In this document: positions 8,166 through 16,995 of the stretch, piece by piece
Layout: every line of letters starts with the position of its first letter
Numbering within the stretch: position 1 is the stretch's first letter
Source of the DNA: Kitasatospora sp. MAP12-44
GTDB taxonomy: Bacteria > Actinomycetota > Actinomycetes > Streptomycetales > Streptomycetaceae
DNA: 64,000 bases
Direction of reading: 5' to 3'
NCBI RefSeq assembly: GCF_029892095.1
Contig: NZ_JARZAE010000004.1
Coordinates: forward strand, 3,720,001 to 3,784,000
Translations under genes and position numbers: made by a program
The notes under the pieces: model-generated
Database searches by the model: none
What the model was told of the DNA's origin: nothing
What the model saw: only the letters and a program-made list of their open reading frames with translations

Positions 8166-9476
8166 GTGACCTCGCCCGACCCGTTCGTCGCTCCCGGCCG
8201 GCTGCGCCGCGCCGCCACCGAGTCCCTCGGCGGCCTGCCGCAGCAGTTCTGGTGGCTGTGGACCTCCACGCTGATCAATCGGCTGGGCGGATTCGTCGTC
8301 ACATTCCTGGCCCTGTACCTGACCGTCGACCGCGGCTACTCGGCCTCGTACGCGGGCCTGGTCGCCTCGCTCTACGGCCTCGGCTCGGTGGTCGCGGCGC
8401 TCGGCGGCGGGGTGCTGACCGACCGGGTCGGGCGGCGGCCCACCCTGCTGGCCGCCCAGTTGCTCACCGCCGTCAGCACCGCCGCCCTGGGGTTCGCCAA
8501 CGGGCAGGTGATGATCGCCACGGTGGCCTTCCTGGTCGGCCTCAGCGGCAACGCCTCCCGGCCGGCCATCTCGGCGATCATCGCGGACGTGGTGCCCACC
8601 GCCGACCGGGTGCGCGCCTACGCGCTGAACTACTGGGCGATCAACATCGGCTTCGGCGTCTCGGCCGGGCTGGCCGGGCTGGTCGCCTCGCACGGCTATC
8701 TCCCGCTCTTCATCGGGGACGCGTGCTCCACGCTGCTCTGCGCCCTGGTGGTCTTCGTCAAGGTCCCCGAGACCAGGCCCGCCGCCGCTCCGCTCGACCG
8801 GGCCAAGCCGCCGGTCACGCTGGGCACGGTCTTCCGCGACCGGCGGTTCATGGCGATGGTCGGGCTGACCTTCCTGTTCGCCATGATCATGCAGCAGGGC
8901 AGCACCACGCTGGCGGTGCAGATGGGCAAGTCCGGCGTGAGCACCACCGAGTTCGGTCTGGTGGCCGGGCTGAACGGCCTGCTGATCGTGGTGCTGCAGA
9001 TCCCGGTGACCCGGCTGGTCCAGGGCCGCGACCGCGGGCGGCTGCTGCTGGTCGGCTCGCTGCTGGTCGGCTGGGGGTTCGGGCTCACCACGTTCGCCGG
9101 CTCGTCGGCGCTGCTCTACGCGGGGGCCGTGGCGGTCTGGACGATCGGCGAGATCGTCCAGACGCCGACCAGCATGGGCCTGGTGGCCGAGCTGTCGCCG
9201 ACCCACGCGCGCGGGCGCTACCAGGGGACGTACTCGCTGGCCTGGTCGTCGGCGGCCTGCCTGGGGCCGGCGGTCGGCGGGTTCCTGCTCGACCACGCGG
9301 GCGGCGCGGCGGTGTGGGGCGGCTGCGCGGTGCTCGGGACGGTCGCCGGCCTCGGCTTCCTGATGCTCGGCCGCCGGACGCCGGCGGCTCAGGCGGCTCA
9401 GGCGGCCTCGGCGGATCAGGCGGCCTCGGCGGATCAGCTGGCCGAGTGCCACGAGACCGAGGTCAGCGGCGTTTAG
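8166..9476 (+). CDS. MFS multidrug-type transporter
   Basis: A 12-segment major facilitator (DHA1-like), 436 aa from a GTG preceded by GGGAG at 5 nt. Signature A appears between segments 2 and 3 as GGVLTDRVGRRPTLL. It begins with a soluble stretch (PFVAPGRLRRAATESLGGLPQQFWWLW) before the first membrane segment. The substrate cannot be read from sequence; related proteins are drug or metabolite exporters. The C-terminal tail is a short imperfect repeat of AQAAQAASADQAASADQ, encoded by tandem GGCGGCTCA and GCCTCGGCGGATCAG units. The stop is 3 bp from the stop of the converging YbjN gene. Confidence 0.88.
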   Translation: MTSPDPFVAPGRLRRAATESLGGLPQQFWWLWTSTLINRLGGFVVTFLALYLTVDRGYSASYAGLVASLYGLGSVVAALGGGVLTDRVGRRPTLLAAQLLTAVSTAALGFANGQVMIATVAFLVGLSGNASRPAISAIIADVVPTADRVRAYALNYWAINIGFGVSAGLAGLVASHGYLPLFIGDACSTLLCALVVFVKVPETRPAAAPLDRAKPPVTLGTVFRDRRFMAMVGLTFLFAMIMQQGSTTLAVQMGKSGVSTTEFGLVAGLNGLLIVVLQIPVTRLVQGRDRGRLLLVGSLLVGWGFGLTTFAGSSALLYAGAVAVWTIGEIVQTPTSMGLVAELSPTHARGRYQGTYSLAWSSAACLGPAVGGFLLDHAGGAAVWGGCAVLGTVAGLGFLMLGRRTPAAQAAQAASADQAASADQLAECHETEVSGV

Positions 9477-9479
9477 AGC

Positions 9480-9992
9480 TCAGGAAGTAGGCGGCTTCGC
9501 CAGGTGGGCGAAGGCCTCCAGGTTGCGGGTGGACTCGCCGCGCTTGGTGCGCCACTCCCACTCGCGCCGGATGGCGGAGGCGAAGCCCAGCTCCAGCAGG
9601 GTGTTGAAGGGCTCGTCGGCGTTCTCCAGCACCGTGCCGAGCAGCCGGTCCACGGTGTCCGCGCTGAGCGCCGACAGCGGCAGCCGTCCGGTCAGGTAGA
9701 CGTCGCCGAGCGAGTCCAGCGCGTACCCGAGGGCGTACATCCGGGTGTTGCGCTCCAGCAGCCAGCGCATGACGGCCTCGTGGTTCTCGTCCGGGCGCCG
9801 GATCACGAAGGCATTCACCGAGAAGGTGTGGTCACCGACCCGCAGGGCGCAGGTGGTGCTGAGCTTGCGGGTGCCGGGGAGCGTGGCGACCAGGGTGTAC
9901 GGGTCGCTGACGGCCGGCTCCCAGGGCACGCCGGCCGCGTCGAGGGCGGCGCGCAGCTCGGTGAGGGCCTCGTCCTTGGTGGGGGTTGCCAT
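9480..9992 (-). CDS. YbjN domain-containing protein
   Basis: A 170-residue soluble protein of the YbjN family (a type III secretion chaperone-like fold), function not established. Typical segments are TLPGTRKLSTTCALRVGDHTFSVNAFVIRRPDENHEAVMRWLLERN and the C-terminal DEPFNTLLELGFASAIRREWEWRTKRGE. In streptomycetes this gene lies directly downstream of mshA, as here (73 bp gap), and is often co-conserved with it. No ribosome binding site is visible before the ATG, so it may be leaderless or coupled to mshA transcription. Confidence 0.85.
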   Translation of the reverse strand: MATPTKDEALTELRAALDAAGVPWEPAVSDPYTLVATLPGTRKLSTTCALRVGDHTFSVNAFVIRRPDENHEAVMRWLLERNTRMYALGYALDSLGDVYLTGRLPLSALSADTVDRLLGTVLENADEPFNTLLELGFASAIRREWEWRTKRGESTRNLEAFAHLAKPPTS

Positions 9993-10065
9993 GGCGGTGA
10001 CGTTACCGGCTGGTACCGGGCGGCGCAGCGGGACGCCCGGTCGGACACTCAGCCCAGGCGGACGC

Positions 10066-11445
10066 TCAGCCCAGCCGGCGGCGGGTACCGCTGCTGCCGA
10101 GCCAGCTGTCAGGGCGGGCCAGGGCGCCCGCGTACACCTCGGCCGTGCGGCCGGCCGCCGCGCCCCAGCCGAAGGCCGCCGCGTGCCGGACCGCCGCCTC
10201 GCCCTGCCGCACCGCCAGCTCCGGCGGCCGGGCGGTATAGGGCTCCAGCGCGCGCGCCCAGTCCTGCGGGTCGTGACCCGGGACCAGCGTCCCGGTCTCG
10301 CCGTCCCGGACGGCGACCGGCAGGCCGCCGACCGCCGCCGCCACCACCGGCGTCCCGCAGGCCTGCGCCTCCAGCGCGACCAGGCCGAACGACTCGCTGT
10401 ACGACGGCATCACCAGCGCCGTCGCGGCGCGGTACCACTGCGCCAGCTCCGGCTGCCCCACCGGCGGATGGAACCGCACCACGTCCGTGATGCCCAGCTG
10501 GGCGGCCAGCTTGTGCAGGCTCTCGGGCTCCGCCAGCCCCGTCCCGGACGGACCGCCGACCACCGGAACCACCAGCTGCCCGCGCAGCTCGGGGCGGCGG
10601 GCGAGCAGCACGGAGACCGCCTTGAGCAGCACGTCGGGTGCCTTCAGCGGCTGTATCCGACCGGCGAAGAGCAGCACGGCGGCGTCCTGCGGCAGGCCCA
10701 GCCGGGCGCGGGCGGCGGCCTGGTCGCCGGGGCGGAAGACGTCCAGGTTGACGCCGGGGTGCACCACCGCGAGCTGCTCGGGCCGGGCGCCGTAGTGGCT
10801 GGCCAGCTCGCCGGCCTCGTCCACGGTGTTGGCGATCAGCCGGTCCGCGGCGTCCACCACCTGGCTCTCGCCGATCAGCCGGCTGGCCGGCTCGGGGGCG
10901 TCGCCCTCGGCCAGCGCGGCGTTCTTGACCTTGCCCATGGTGTGCATGGTGTGCACCAGCGGCACGCCCCAGCGCTGCGCGGCCAGCCAGCCGACCTGGC
11001 CGGAGAGCCAGTAGTGCGAGTGGACCAGGTCGTAGTGGCCGGGGCGGTGGCCGGCCTCGGTGCGCAGCACACCGTGCGTGAACGCGCAGAGCTGGGCCGA
11101 GAGGTCCTCCTTCAGCAACCCCTCGTACGGGCCCGCGGTGACGTGCCGGACCAGCACGCCCGGGGCCAGCTCGACGGCGGGCGCCAGGTCGGAGGAGGTG
11201 GCGCGGGTGAAGATCTCGACCTCGATGTCGAGCTCGGCCAGGCGCTTGGCCAGCTCGACGATGTAGACGTTCATACCGCCCGCGTCGCCGGTGCCCGGCT
11301 GGTGCAGCGGGGAGGTGTGGACACTGAGCATCGCCACGCGGCGCGGGCGTCTCGAGCGCCCTTGGACGAGCCCCTGCAAGCGCCCGCGCGAGGGCGCGAG
11401 GCCTGTCTGGGCGCGCCGCGCCGTCCGTACCGGGTGCTGGGTCAC
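10066..11445 (-). CDS. mshA: D-inositol-3-phosphate glycosyltransferase (mycothiol synthesis, first step)
   Basis: Transfers GlcNAc from UDP-GlcNAc to 1-D-myo-inositol 3-phosphate, committing to mycothiol, the actinobacterial thiol. It is a GT4-family GT-B enzyme of 459 aa. [32 protein letters not shown] is the conserved N-terminal acceptor-binding region. [28 protein letters not shown] and the EX7E motif in [23 protein letters not shown] are all present. The chosen GTG (11443-11445) lies after GGAGG; the frame is open far upstream but without coding character. The roughly 35 basic residues before MLSVHTS match the variable extension of streptomycete homologues. It is divergent from a methyltransferase gene across 258 bp with no recognised gene. 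Confidence 0.94.
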   Translation of the reverse strand: MTQHPVRTARRAQTGLAPSRGRLQGLVQGRSRRPRRVAMLSVHTSPLHQPGTGDAGGMNVYIVELAKRLAELDIEVEIFTRATSSDLAPAVELAPGVLVRHVTAGPYEGLLKEDLSAQLCAFTHGVLRTEAGHRPGHYDLVHSHYWLSGQVGWLAAQRWGVPLVHTMHTMGKVKNAALAEGDAPEPASRLIGESQVVDAADRLIANTVDEAGELASHYGARPEQLAVVHPGVNLDVFRPGDQAAARARLGLPQDAAVLLFAGRIQPLKAPDVLLKAVSVLLARRPELRGQLVVPVVGGPSGTGLAEPESLHKLAAQLGITDVVRFHPPVGQPELAQWYRAATALVMPSYSESFGLVALEAQACGTPVVAAAVGGLPVAVRDGETGTLVPGHDPQDWARALEPYTARPPELAVRQGEAAVRHAAAFGWGAAAGRTAEVYAGALARPDSWLGSSGTRRRLG

Positions 11446-11703
11446 CTGGCTGAAGCCTCCTCTTGCTTCCCGACTGCCCTGTCTGGACTCTGCCTGCCCC
11501 GGATATCCGGTCCATCTCGGCGGGCGCCCTCGAATATGCCTGGATTGTGATCGGCGCCACCCGGCTCGGTGGTTTCGACGGCCCACGTCCAGTGTGTCAA
11601 CCGAGTGGTCAAAGCTCGGTATTCCCGTCTCGGCGCATGAGATCCGGGCACATGAGTTCCCGGCGCCTGGGAGGGGGTAGGGCCCGCCGCGTAGGCTGCG
11701 GGC

Positions 11704-12525
11704 ATGGCTGCCTCGTTCGACCCCGCCGCTGTCCGCGGGCGGTCCGCCCGCCCGGTCGGGACGGTGACCCGGGGCACCACCAACACCAACCGGCTGCGTC
11801 GGATGGACCGCTGGATCGGCCACACCCTCGGGCCCGCGCTGCGCTCGGCGGCGCTGCCGCCGGTGGCCGTGGACCTCGGGTACGGCGCGGCGCCGTGGAC
11901 GGCCGTCGAGCTGTCGACGCGCCTGCGGGCGGTGCGGGCCGACGTCCGGGTGGTCGGCATCGAGATCGAGCCCGAGCGGGTCGCCGCCGCGCTGCCGTAC
12001 GCCGCCCCACCGCTGCTGACCTTCCGGCGCGGGGGCTTCGAGGTACCGCTGGACGGTGCGGCGCCGCTGCTGATCAGGGCCGCGAATGTGCTGCGGCAGT
12101 ACGAGGAGTCGGCGGTGGCGGCGGTCTGGGAGCGGCTCTGCGGGCGGCTGGCCCCGGGCGGGCTGCTGGTCGAGGGGACCTGCGACGAGATCGGGCGGCG
12201 GCAGGTGTGGGTCGCGCTGGGGCCGCAGGGGCCGCGGACGGTGACCTTCGCGGCCCGGCTGGGCGGGCTCGGGCAGCCGTCCGACCTGGCGGAGCGGCTG
12301 CCCAAGGCGCTGATCCACCACAACGTGCCGGGGCGGCGGGTGCACGCGTTCCTGACCGAGTTCGACCGGGCATGGTCGGCGGCGGCGCCGTACGGGGCGT
12401 TCGGCGCGCGCCAGCGGTGGGTGGCGGCCTGCACCGCGCTGGCGGGGAGCTGGCCGCTGCTCGACGCGCCGGGGCGGTGGCGGCAGGGCGAGGTCACGGT
12501 GCCCTGGGAGGCGTTGGCGCCTTAG
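11704..12525 (+). CDS. Class I SAM-dependent methyltransferase
   Basis: A 273-residue protein with a degenerate Rossmann methyltransferase core: [20 protein letters not shown] corresponds to motif I and [14 protein letters not shown] to the acidic end of beta 2. [40 protein letters not shown] corresponds to motifs IV-VI. The N-terminal [21 protein letters not shown] block is shared with actinobacterial homologues found opposite mshA. The substrate is unknown; the neighbourhood alone does not show a role in mycothiol synthesis. Confidence 0.82.
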   Translation: MAASFDPAAVRGRSARPVGTVTRGTTNTNRLRRMDRWIGHTLGPALRSAALPPVAVDLGYGAAPWTAVELSTRLRAVRADVRVVGIEIEPERVAAALPYAAPPLLTFRRGGFEVPLDGAAPLLIRAANVLRQYEESAVAAVWERLCGRLAPGGLLVEGTCDEIGRRQVWVALGPQGPRTVTFAARLGGLGQPSDLAERLPKALIHHNVPGRRVHAFLTEFDRAWSAAAPYGAFGARQRWVAACTALAGSWPLLDAPGRWRQGEVTVPWEALAP

Positions 12526-12532
12526 GCCGATT

Positions 12533-12546
12533 AGACCGACCGGTCT
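12533..12546. promoter_or_regulatory. TetR-type operator-like palindrome AGACCG-AC-CGGTCT
   Basis: A 6-bp perfect inverted repeat with a 2-bp spacer, flanked as TTAGACCGACCGGTCTTA. It lies in the 122-bp gap between two converging genes, with no adjacent gene it could obviously control. Palindromes of this form are common TetR-family operators. Confidence 0.35.
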
Positions 12547-12647
12547 TAGCGCTCCCAGCTTCACTCGAACGAGTTATCGAATTCCTCTGGCGCGTTGACG
12601 CCCGGCAGGTCACGATGGAGCGGTCGCAAGAGCTGCCGACGGTCCCG

Positions 12648-13262
12648 TCAGCTCCGCTGCGCCAGCTCGCGCCGCACGCGTTCGAAGCCCTCGTACGCCT
12701 CTGCGCCGAACAGCACGAACCGCACCTCGACCAGCTTCGATCCGGCTCCACCGGCCTCGGCCGCAGCCCCGTCCAGCAGAGTCCCGTCCTGCTCAGCTCC
12801 GTCCTGCTCAGCTCCGCCAGCCGCCACTTCGGCGACGGTCGTGAGGGCGATCCGCGCCGCGTCCTCCAACGGCCAGCCGTACACGCCGGTCGAGATCGCC
12901 GGGAACGCCACCGTCCGCGCACCCAACTCCCCTGCGACCCGCAGGGACTCCCGATAGCAGGAGGCCATGAGTCCAGCCCGCTGCTCGTACTCATCAGCCA
13001 GATAGACCGGCCCCACCGTGTGCACCACCCAGCGGGCCGGCAACCGCCCGGCCGTCGTGGCGACGGCCTGGCCCGTCGGCAGGCCCTTGCCGTAGTGCGC
13101 GGCGCGCAGCCTGCGGCAGTCCCCGAGGATCTCCGGGCCGCCCTTGCGGTGAATCGCGCCGTCCACCCCGCCGCCACCGAGCAGCGAGCTGTTCGCCGCA
13201 TTCACGACGACGTCCACATCCTGTTCCGTGATGTCACCCTCGACCAGCGTGATCTGCGTCAC
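12648..13262 (-). CDS. Macrodomain protein (ADP-ribose / O-acetyl-ADP-ribose hydrolase type)
   Basis: A 204-residue protein consisting of one macrodomain. The ADP-ribose-binding motif VDVVVNAANSSLLGGGGVDGAIHRKGG is near the N-terminus, then VHTVGPVY, and AFPAISTGVYGWPLEDAARIAL, which binds the distal ribose/phosphate. This matches the MacroD/YmdB subgroup that deacetylates O-acetyl-ADP-ribose and removes mono-ADP-ribose. A short repeated insert (GAEQDGAEQDG) lies between the last helix and strand. The GTG at 13260-13262, 8 nt after GGGAGG, gives the family start VTQITLVEGDIT. No toxin or sirtuin partner is adjacent. Confidence 0.9.
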   Translation of the reverse strand: MTQITLVEGDITEQDVDVVVNAANSSLLGGGGVDGAIHRKGGPEILGDCRRLRAAHYGKGLPTGQAVATTAGRLPARWVVHTVGPVYLADEYEQRAGLMASCYRESLRVAGELGARTVAFPAISTGVYGWPLEDAARIALTTVAEVAAGGAEQDGAEQDGTLLDGAAAEAGGAGSKLVEVRFVLFGAEAYEGFERVRRELAQRS

Positions 13263-13472
13263 CACAGCTGCCTCCCGTCCTGCACAGTCCGACACCACAG
13301 TTCAACGTACCGACTGGTCCCACCGAGAGCGTGGCTCGTGCCACACCAGCGCCGGTCGGCCAGGGAAATCCTCGGAGATCACGTTATGGTCGCGAGAAAG
13401 TCTCCGACACCAAGGCGGGCACTGCGCGCGGATGTCGACCGTTGCCCAGTCGGGGAAAGGGAGGATCGACCG

Positions 13473-15158
13473 ATGCCCGCTACGGGAGACGGGCTGGCGC
13501 CCAACGCCACGCACCGGCCGGGCGCCCCTGCTGGGAGGCTGGCCACCCGCAGAGGCGGCAGCACCGGCCGCACCGCAGAGTTTCCGGGCGGCCTCGCGGC
13601 GCGCCGCCCGATGCTGTCCGCCGACGGGATCGGTCGACCGGACCGGGCCGACAGCACCATCGACAGCACCGGCACCAGCACCAGCACCAGCGGCGTTCCG
13701 CTCGGCGTCACCGGCGGCCCTGCCAGTGGCGCCACCGGCGGGGTGACCGGCACGGCCACCCCGATACCGCGTCCTCGCGGCGCAGCCGGCGGGCCCGCGG
13801 TCAGCGCACCCAGTGCCCCACTCCGGCTGCTGGTGATCGACAACGACGCCTCCGATGCTGCCCTGATCGAGCGGCTGGTCGCGGACGGCTGCACCCCGAT
13901 CGAGGTGACCTGGGCCGACGGCATCGAACAGGCTGCCGCGCAACTCTCCGGCCCCTCGACGTCCGGCCGCCGCAACCGGAGCCGTGGCGCCGGTTTCAGC
14001 TGCGTCCTGCTCGACCTCGTGGCGCCGGACGCCGCCCCGGCACACCCCTCCGTCGACCTGGACAACACCAGCAGCGCGGACGGCACGCAGCAGCCGGACG
14101 CCCCGGACGGGTTGGACGGGCTGCGCGAGCTGCTGCGGCGCGCCCCGCACACCGCCGTGGTGGTCCTGACCGACGCGGCGGCCTCCGAACTCGGCGCCGC
14201 CGCGGTCGCGGCCGGCGCCCAGGACTTCCTGGTCAAGCACGAGACGGACGGACCGCTGCTGGCCCGTGCGCTGCGCTACGCGGTCGAACGAAAGCGGGCC
14301 GACGAGTCCCAGCGCCGCCTGGTCGAAGCGGAGCTGCGCGGCCAGGAGAACGCCCGCCTGCAACGGCACCTGCTGCCCACCCCGCTTCTCGACGGCGCCG
14401 GGCTCTCCTTCACCCGTCGCTACCGCCCCGGTCGCCGACGGGCCCTGCTCGGCGGCGACTTCTACGACGCCGTCCGCACCGAGGACGGCACCGTCCATGT
14501 GGTGATCGGTGACGTCTGCGGGCACGGCCCGGACGAGGCCGCCCTAGGCGTCGCGCTGCGGATAGCGTGGCGGACCCTGGTCTTCGCCGGGCTCACCGGC
14601 AAGGCACTGCTCAGCACCTTGCAGCACGTCCTGGAGCACGAGCGGCGCAGCGACGAGATCTTCGCGACGCTCTGCATGCTGGTCCTGTCGCCCGGCCCCA
14701 CCGAAGCCGCCGAGCAGCGGGGCAAGGGCGCGCGCCGGTCGGCACCGGTCGAGCGGGCCCGCCTCTACCTGGCCGGGCACCCCTCGCCCCTGCTGCTGCG
14801 CCCGGACGGCCGTCCGATCCTGCTCCCCACCGACCAGGCCGGTCCGGCCCTCGGCCTGCTGGCCTGCGACGACAGCCAGGCCGTCTGGCCGGCCCAGGAG
14901 GTGGAACTCCCGTCGGGCTGGGGCCTGCTGCTCTACACCGACGGCCTGGTGGAGGGGCGGATCGACGACGGCTCACGCCGACTGGGCTCGGAGGGCCTGG
15001 TCGACCTGATCGGCGCCCATCAAGCCGCCGGCCTCACCCGGGGCCGCCTGGTGGACAGCGCCATCGCCGAGGTCGAGGAGCTGAACGGCGGGGCACTCAC
15101 CGACGACGTGGCCGTGCTGCTGCTGGAACGCCCCCAGAGCCAGCTCATCATGGGCTGA
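13473..15158 (+). CDS. Response-regulator receiver fused to a PP2C/SpoIIE serine phosphatase
   Basis: A signalling protein (561 aa) that probably dephosphorylates an anti-sigma-factor antagonist. The first ~110 residues are disordered Ser/Thr/Gly repeats. A divergent receiver domain follows (RLLVIDNDASDAALIERL, then VLLDLVAPDAAP, VVLTDAA, FLVKHE), with an insertion after the phosphoacceptor-position Asp. A short coiled linker (ERKRADESQRRLVEAELRGQENARLQRHLLP) leads to the PPM phosphatase domain with GGDFYDA, VIGDVCGHGPDEA and ALTDDVAVLLLER metal-binding Asp residues. ATG 13473 has a strong AAAGGGAGG at 8 nt; ATG 13386, after GGAG, is an equally spaced alternative adding 29 residues. The target is not identifiable here. 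Confidence 0.88.
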   Translation: MPATGDGLAPNATHRPGAPAGRLATRRGGSTGRTAEFPGGLAARRPMLSADGIGRPDRADSTIDSTGTSTSTSGVPLGVTGGPASGATGGVTGTATPIPRPRGAAGGPAVSAPSAPLRLLVIDNDASDAALIERLVADGCTPIEVTWADGIEQAAAQLSGPSTSGRRNRSRGAGFSCVLLDLVAPDAAPAHPSVDLDNTSSADGTQQPDAPDGLDGLRELLRRAPHTAVVVLTDAAASELGAAAVAAGAQDFLVKHETDGPLLARALRYAVERKRADESQRRLVEAELRGQENARLQRHLLPTPLLDGAGLSFTRRYRPGRRRALLGGDFYDAVRTEDGTVHVVIGDVCGHGPDEAALGVALRIAWRTLVFAGLTGKALLSTLQHVLEHERRSDEIFATLCMLVLSPGPTEAAEQRGKGARRSAPVERARLYLAGHPSPLLLRPDGRPILLPTDQAGPALGLLACDDSQAVWPAQEVELPSGWGLLLYTDGLVEGRIDDGSRRLGSEGLVDLIGAHQAAGLTRGRLVDSAIAEVEELNGGALTDDVAVLLLERPQSQLIMG

Positions 15159-15194
15159 GGGCCCGTCCGCCAGTTGGCGGACGGGCCCTCAGCC
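15153..15194. terminator. Bidirectional terminator overlapping the phosphatase stop codon
   Basis: GGCTGAGGGCCCGTCCGCC and GGCGGACGGGCCCTCAGCC form a 19-bp perfect stem with a 4-nt loop. The left arm includes the TGA at 15156-15158. It separates this gene from the converging DUF2516 gene. Confidence 0.85.
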
Positions 15195-15243
15195 GCTCAG
15201 TCGTTCAGTTGCCGCAGTTGCCGTAGTTGTTGCGACCTCTCGG

Positions 15244-15579
15244 TCACCACGGCCCGTACGGGCCGATGTTGCGCTTGCCGCCACCGCCGCGGCCATCGGT
15301 CAGCTGCTTGATCGCGGGTCGCACATCGACCATGTAGACGATCGCGGCGACCAGGCCGACCAGTGTCAGCGGCGCCAGCACGCTCGCGCCGAACAGCAGG
15401 TCCACGCCGAGGGCGAGAGCGAGGATGACCACCCAGAACCGCTTGGACTTCTTGTCCGCCGCCCGGTAGGCGTCCTCGCGCCGCAGCGCGGCGTCCACCA
15501 GGGCGAAGAGCTTGAACAGCACCATCGCGGTGGACAGCCACCAGAACGGGTTCAGAAAGTCGAACAGCAGGATCTCCAC
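15244..15579 (-). CDS. DUF2516 family membrane protein
   Basis: A 111-residue actinobacterial membrane protein of unknown function. Three hydrophobic segments are visible: PFWWLSTAMVLFKLFALVDAAL, RFWVVILALALGVDLLFGASVL and PLTLVGLVAAIVYMVDV. A basic loop with DAYRAADKKSKR sits between the first two. The C-terminus is Gly/Arg/Lys-rich (DGRGGGGKRNIGPYGPW). It is the last gene of a same-strand set with the HbhA-like and XRE genes (110 bp gap). Confidence 0.85.
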   Translation of the reverse strand: MEILLFDFLNPFWWLSTAMVLFKLFALVDAALRREDAYRAADKKSKRFWVVILALALGVDLLFGASVLAPLTLVGLVAAIVYMVDVRPAIKQLTDGRGGGGKRNIGPYGPW

Positions 15580-15689
15580 TGGGGTCTCCTCAACTCAGGC
15601 TCCGGCTGCACCTTGCTCCGACTGCACCTCGCGGCACCTCCGGACCAGCCACACAGACCCAACGTACCGGCTGGCCCCCACGTGCCGGG

Positions 15690-16292
15690 CTACTTCGCGC
15701 CCGTGCTCTTCCGCGCCCTCGGCGCCTTCTTCGCGGGCGCCTCGGCCGTCGGCTGGGCGGTGGGCTGGGCGGTGGGCTCGTCGAGCAGTTCGGCCTCGAC
15801 CGTCTCCACGGGCTCGTCCGCCGCGCCCGACTCGACCGGCTCCACCACCTCGACGTCGACGACCACCGCGGTCGGCTTGGACGCCTCGTCCGTCCCGTCC
15901 GCCCCGGCGGCGGTCTGCTGCCCCTTGTCCACGACCGCCTGGCCTCGCACGGCCAGCTCGTCATAGACCTCCTTGGCCTTGACCGCGAGCTCCACCGCAC
16001 GGCCGACCTGCTGCAGCGCGAAGCCCTGCGCCAGCTCCTGCAGTGCCTTGAAGTCGCTCGGCAGCGCCGTGACTGTCTCGGCCACCTTCGCCGGTGCCCC
16101 GATCAGCCGGGCCTGCGCGTCCTGGAGACGGGCCGCGGCCAGCTCCTGCGCACCCTTGCGGTCGCCCGCGAACGCCTCGACTTTGCCCGGCACCTCGCGC
16201 AGCTTCTCGTAAGCGAGGTCCCCGGCGCCCGCGAGGGCGTACAGCGGGGTCGGGTCGCTGAGGGTCTTCTTGATGTCGTCGGTGATCGGCAT
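15690..16292 (-). CDS. Heparin-binding-hemagglutinin (HbhA)-like helical protein
   Basis: A 200-residue protein, mostly amphipathic helix (residues 1-125), with an Ala/Pro/Lys-rich C-terminal tail (EAPAKKAPRARKSTGAK). The start MPITDDIKKTLSDPTPLYALAGAGDLAYEKLREVP is closely like mycobacterial HbhA and its streptomycete homologues. In mycobacteria HbhA is a surface adhesin whose Lys/Ala tail binds heparin. The middle has an acidic Val/Glu-rich stretch and a PTAQ repeat. ATG 16292 follows GAGAGG at 7 nt. It is 96 bp downstream of the XRE regulator on the same strand. A surface location is an inference; no signal peptide is present, as in HbhA. Confidence 0.78.
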   Translation of the reverse strand: MPITDDIKKTLSDPTPLYALAGAGDLAYEKLREVPGKVEAFAGDRKGAQELAAARLQDAQARLIGAPAKVAETVTALPSDFKALQELAQGFALQQVGRAVELAVKAKEVYDELAVRGQAVVDKGQQTAAGADGTDEASKPTAVVVDVEVVEPVESGAADEPVETVEAELLDEPTAQPTAQPTAEAPAKKAPRARKSTGAK

Positions 16293-16388
16293 GACCGGTC
16301 CTCTCCTAGGCGTCGGAAGCCCGGTAACGGGCCCGTCGTAGCTCTGTTCCGGCACCCGCCCGGGCGGGCGCCACCGTGTCCCGCTGGT

Positions 16389-16814
16389 TCAGCCGTCGGC
16401 AGCGGGCGCGCCCGGCTGCTCGGCCGCCGGCCCGTCCTGCTCCCCGGGCTCCCCGGGGCTGCTCGCGCGAAGGCTGTTCTCCTTCACAAAGGCCTCGTAG
16501 ACCGCGAGCAGCGCGTGCTTCTGCTGCTCGCTGATCCCCGGATCGGCCAGGATCGCGGCCCGCAGCTGCGGACCCTCACCAGGCCGCTCCTCCAGGATCC
16601 CGGCCTGCACATAGAGCGTCTCCGCCGAGATCCGCAGCGCCTTCGCGATCTGCTGCAGAATCTCCGCGCTCGGCTTGCGCAGCCCGCGCTCGATCTGGCT
16701 GAGGTAGGGGTTGGACACCCCTGCCACCTCCGCCAGCTGCCGCAGCGAGTACTGCGCGCTGCGGCGCTGCTCGCGGATGTACTCGCCGAGCGAGCCGACA
16801 TTCAGTGTGGCCAT
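16389..16814 (-). CDS. XRE-family helix-turn-helix regulator
   Basis: A 141-residue DNA-binding protein. The N-terminal HTH domain (about residues 8-70) reads GEYIREQRRSAQYSLRQLAEVAGVSNPYLSQIERGLRKPSAEILQQIAKAL, a classic Cro/CI-type motif. A helical segment follows (ETLYVQAGILEERPGEGPQLRAAILADPGISEQQKHALLAVYEAF), then a disordered acidic/Pro tail. A nested inverted repeat lies just upstream, so autoregulation is likely. The HbhA-like and DUF2516 genes follow on the same strand and may be co-transcribed. Confidence 0.9.
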   Translation of the reverse strand: MATLNVGSLGEYIREQRRSAQYSLRQLAEVAGVSNPYLSQIERGLRKPSAEILQQIAKALRISAETLYVQAGILEERPGEGPQLRAAILADPGISEQQKHALLAVYEAFVKENSLRASSPGEPGEQDGPAAEQPGAPAADG

Positions 16815-16828
16815 ATCGGCAGTCTGCC

Positions 16829-16866
16829 CCCGCTTGCTTGCAAATGCAAGCAGGCCTGCAAGCGGG
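16829..16866. promoter_or_regulatory. Nested inverted repeats upstream of the XRE gene
   Basis: Inner repeat TGCTTGC (16835-16841) and GCAAGCA (16846-16852) has a 4-bp centre. Outer repeat CCCGCTTGC (16829-16837) and GCAAGCGGG (16858-16866) shares the same half-site. The site starts 15 bp from the XRE start codon and looks like a two-dimer operator, most simply for the adjacent XRE protein. Confidence 0.6.
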
Positions 16867-16995
16867 CGGGTCGCAACCCGACCGGCACCCGACCGGCACC
16901 CGGCCGCAGCTCAGCGCAGCCCGGCGCAGCCTGGCAGCGCGCCGCGGCGCCGGAAAGCGCTGGCCTCGGCTCGCGGTGGAACGTAGCGTCGAGGC

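Noticed and set aside
9388..9445. Tandem repeats at the end of the MFS gene as a possible mobile-element scar
   Set aside because: They are in-frame Ala/Gln/Ser/Asp codon repeats before a normal stop. There is no flanking duplication or inverted repeat.
13660..13800. CRISPR-like or tandem repeat array (ACCAGC and GGCACC units)
   Set aside because: The units are 6-9 bp with no spacers and simply encode Ser/Thr/Gly repeats in the phosphatase N-terminus.
11463..15158. A 1231-codon open frame covering the phosphatase, the macrodomain gene (antisense) and the mshA upstream region
   Set aside because: Only the part from about 13386/13473 has homology and proper starts. The rest is a stop-free frame caused by GC-rich third positions opposite real genes.
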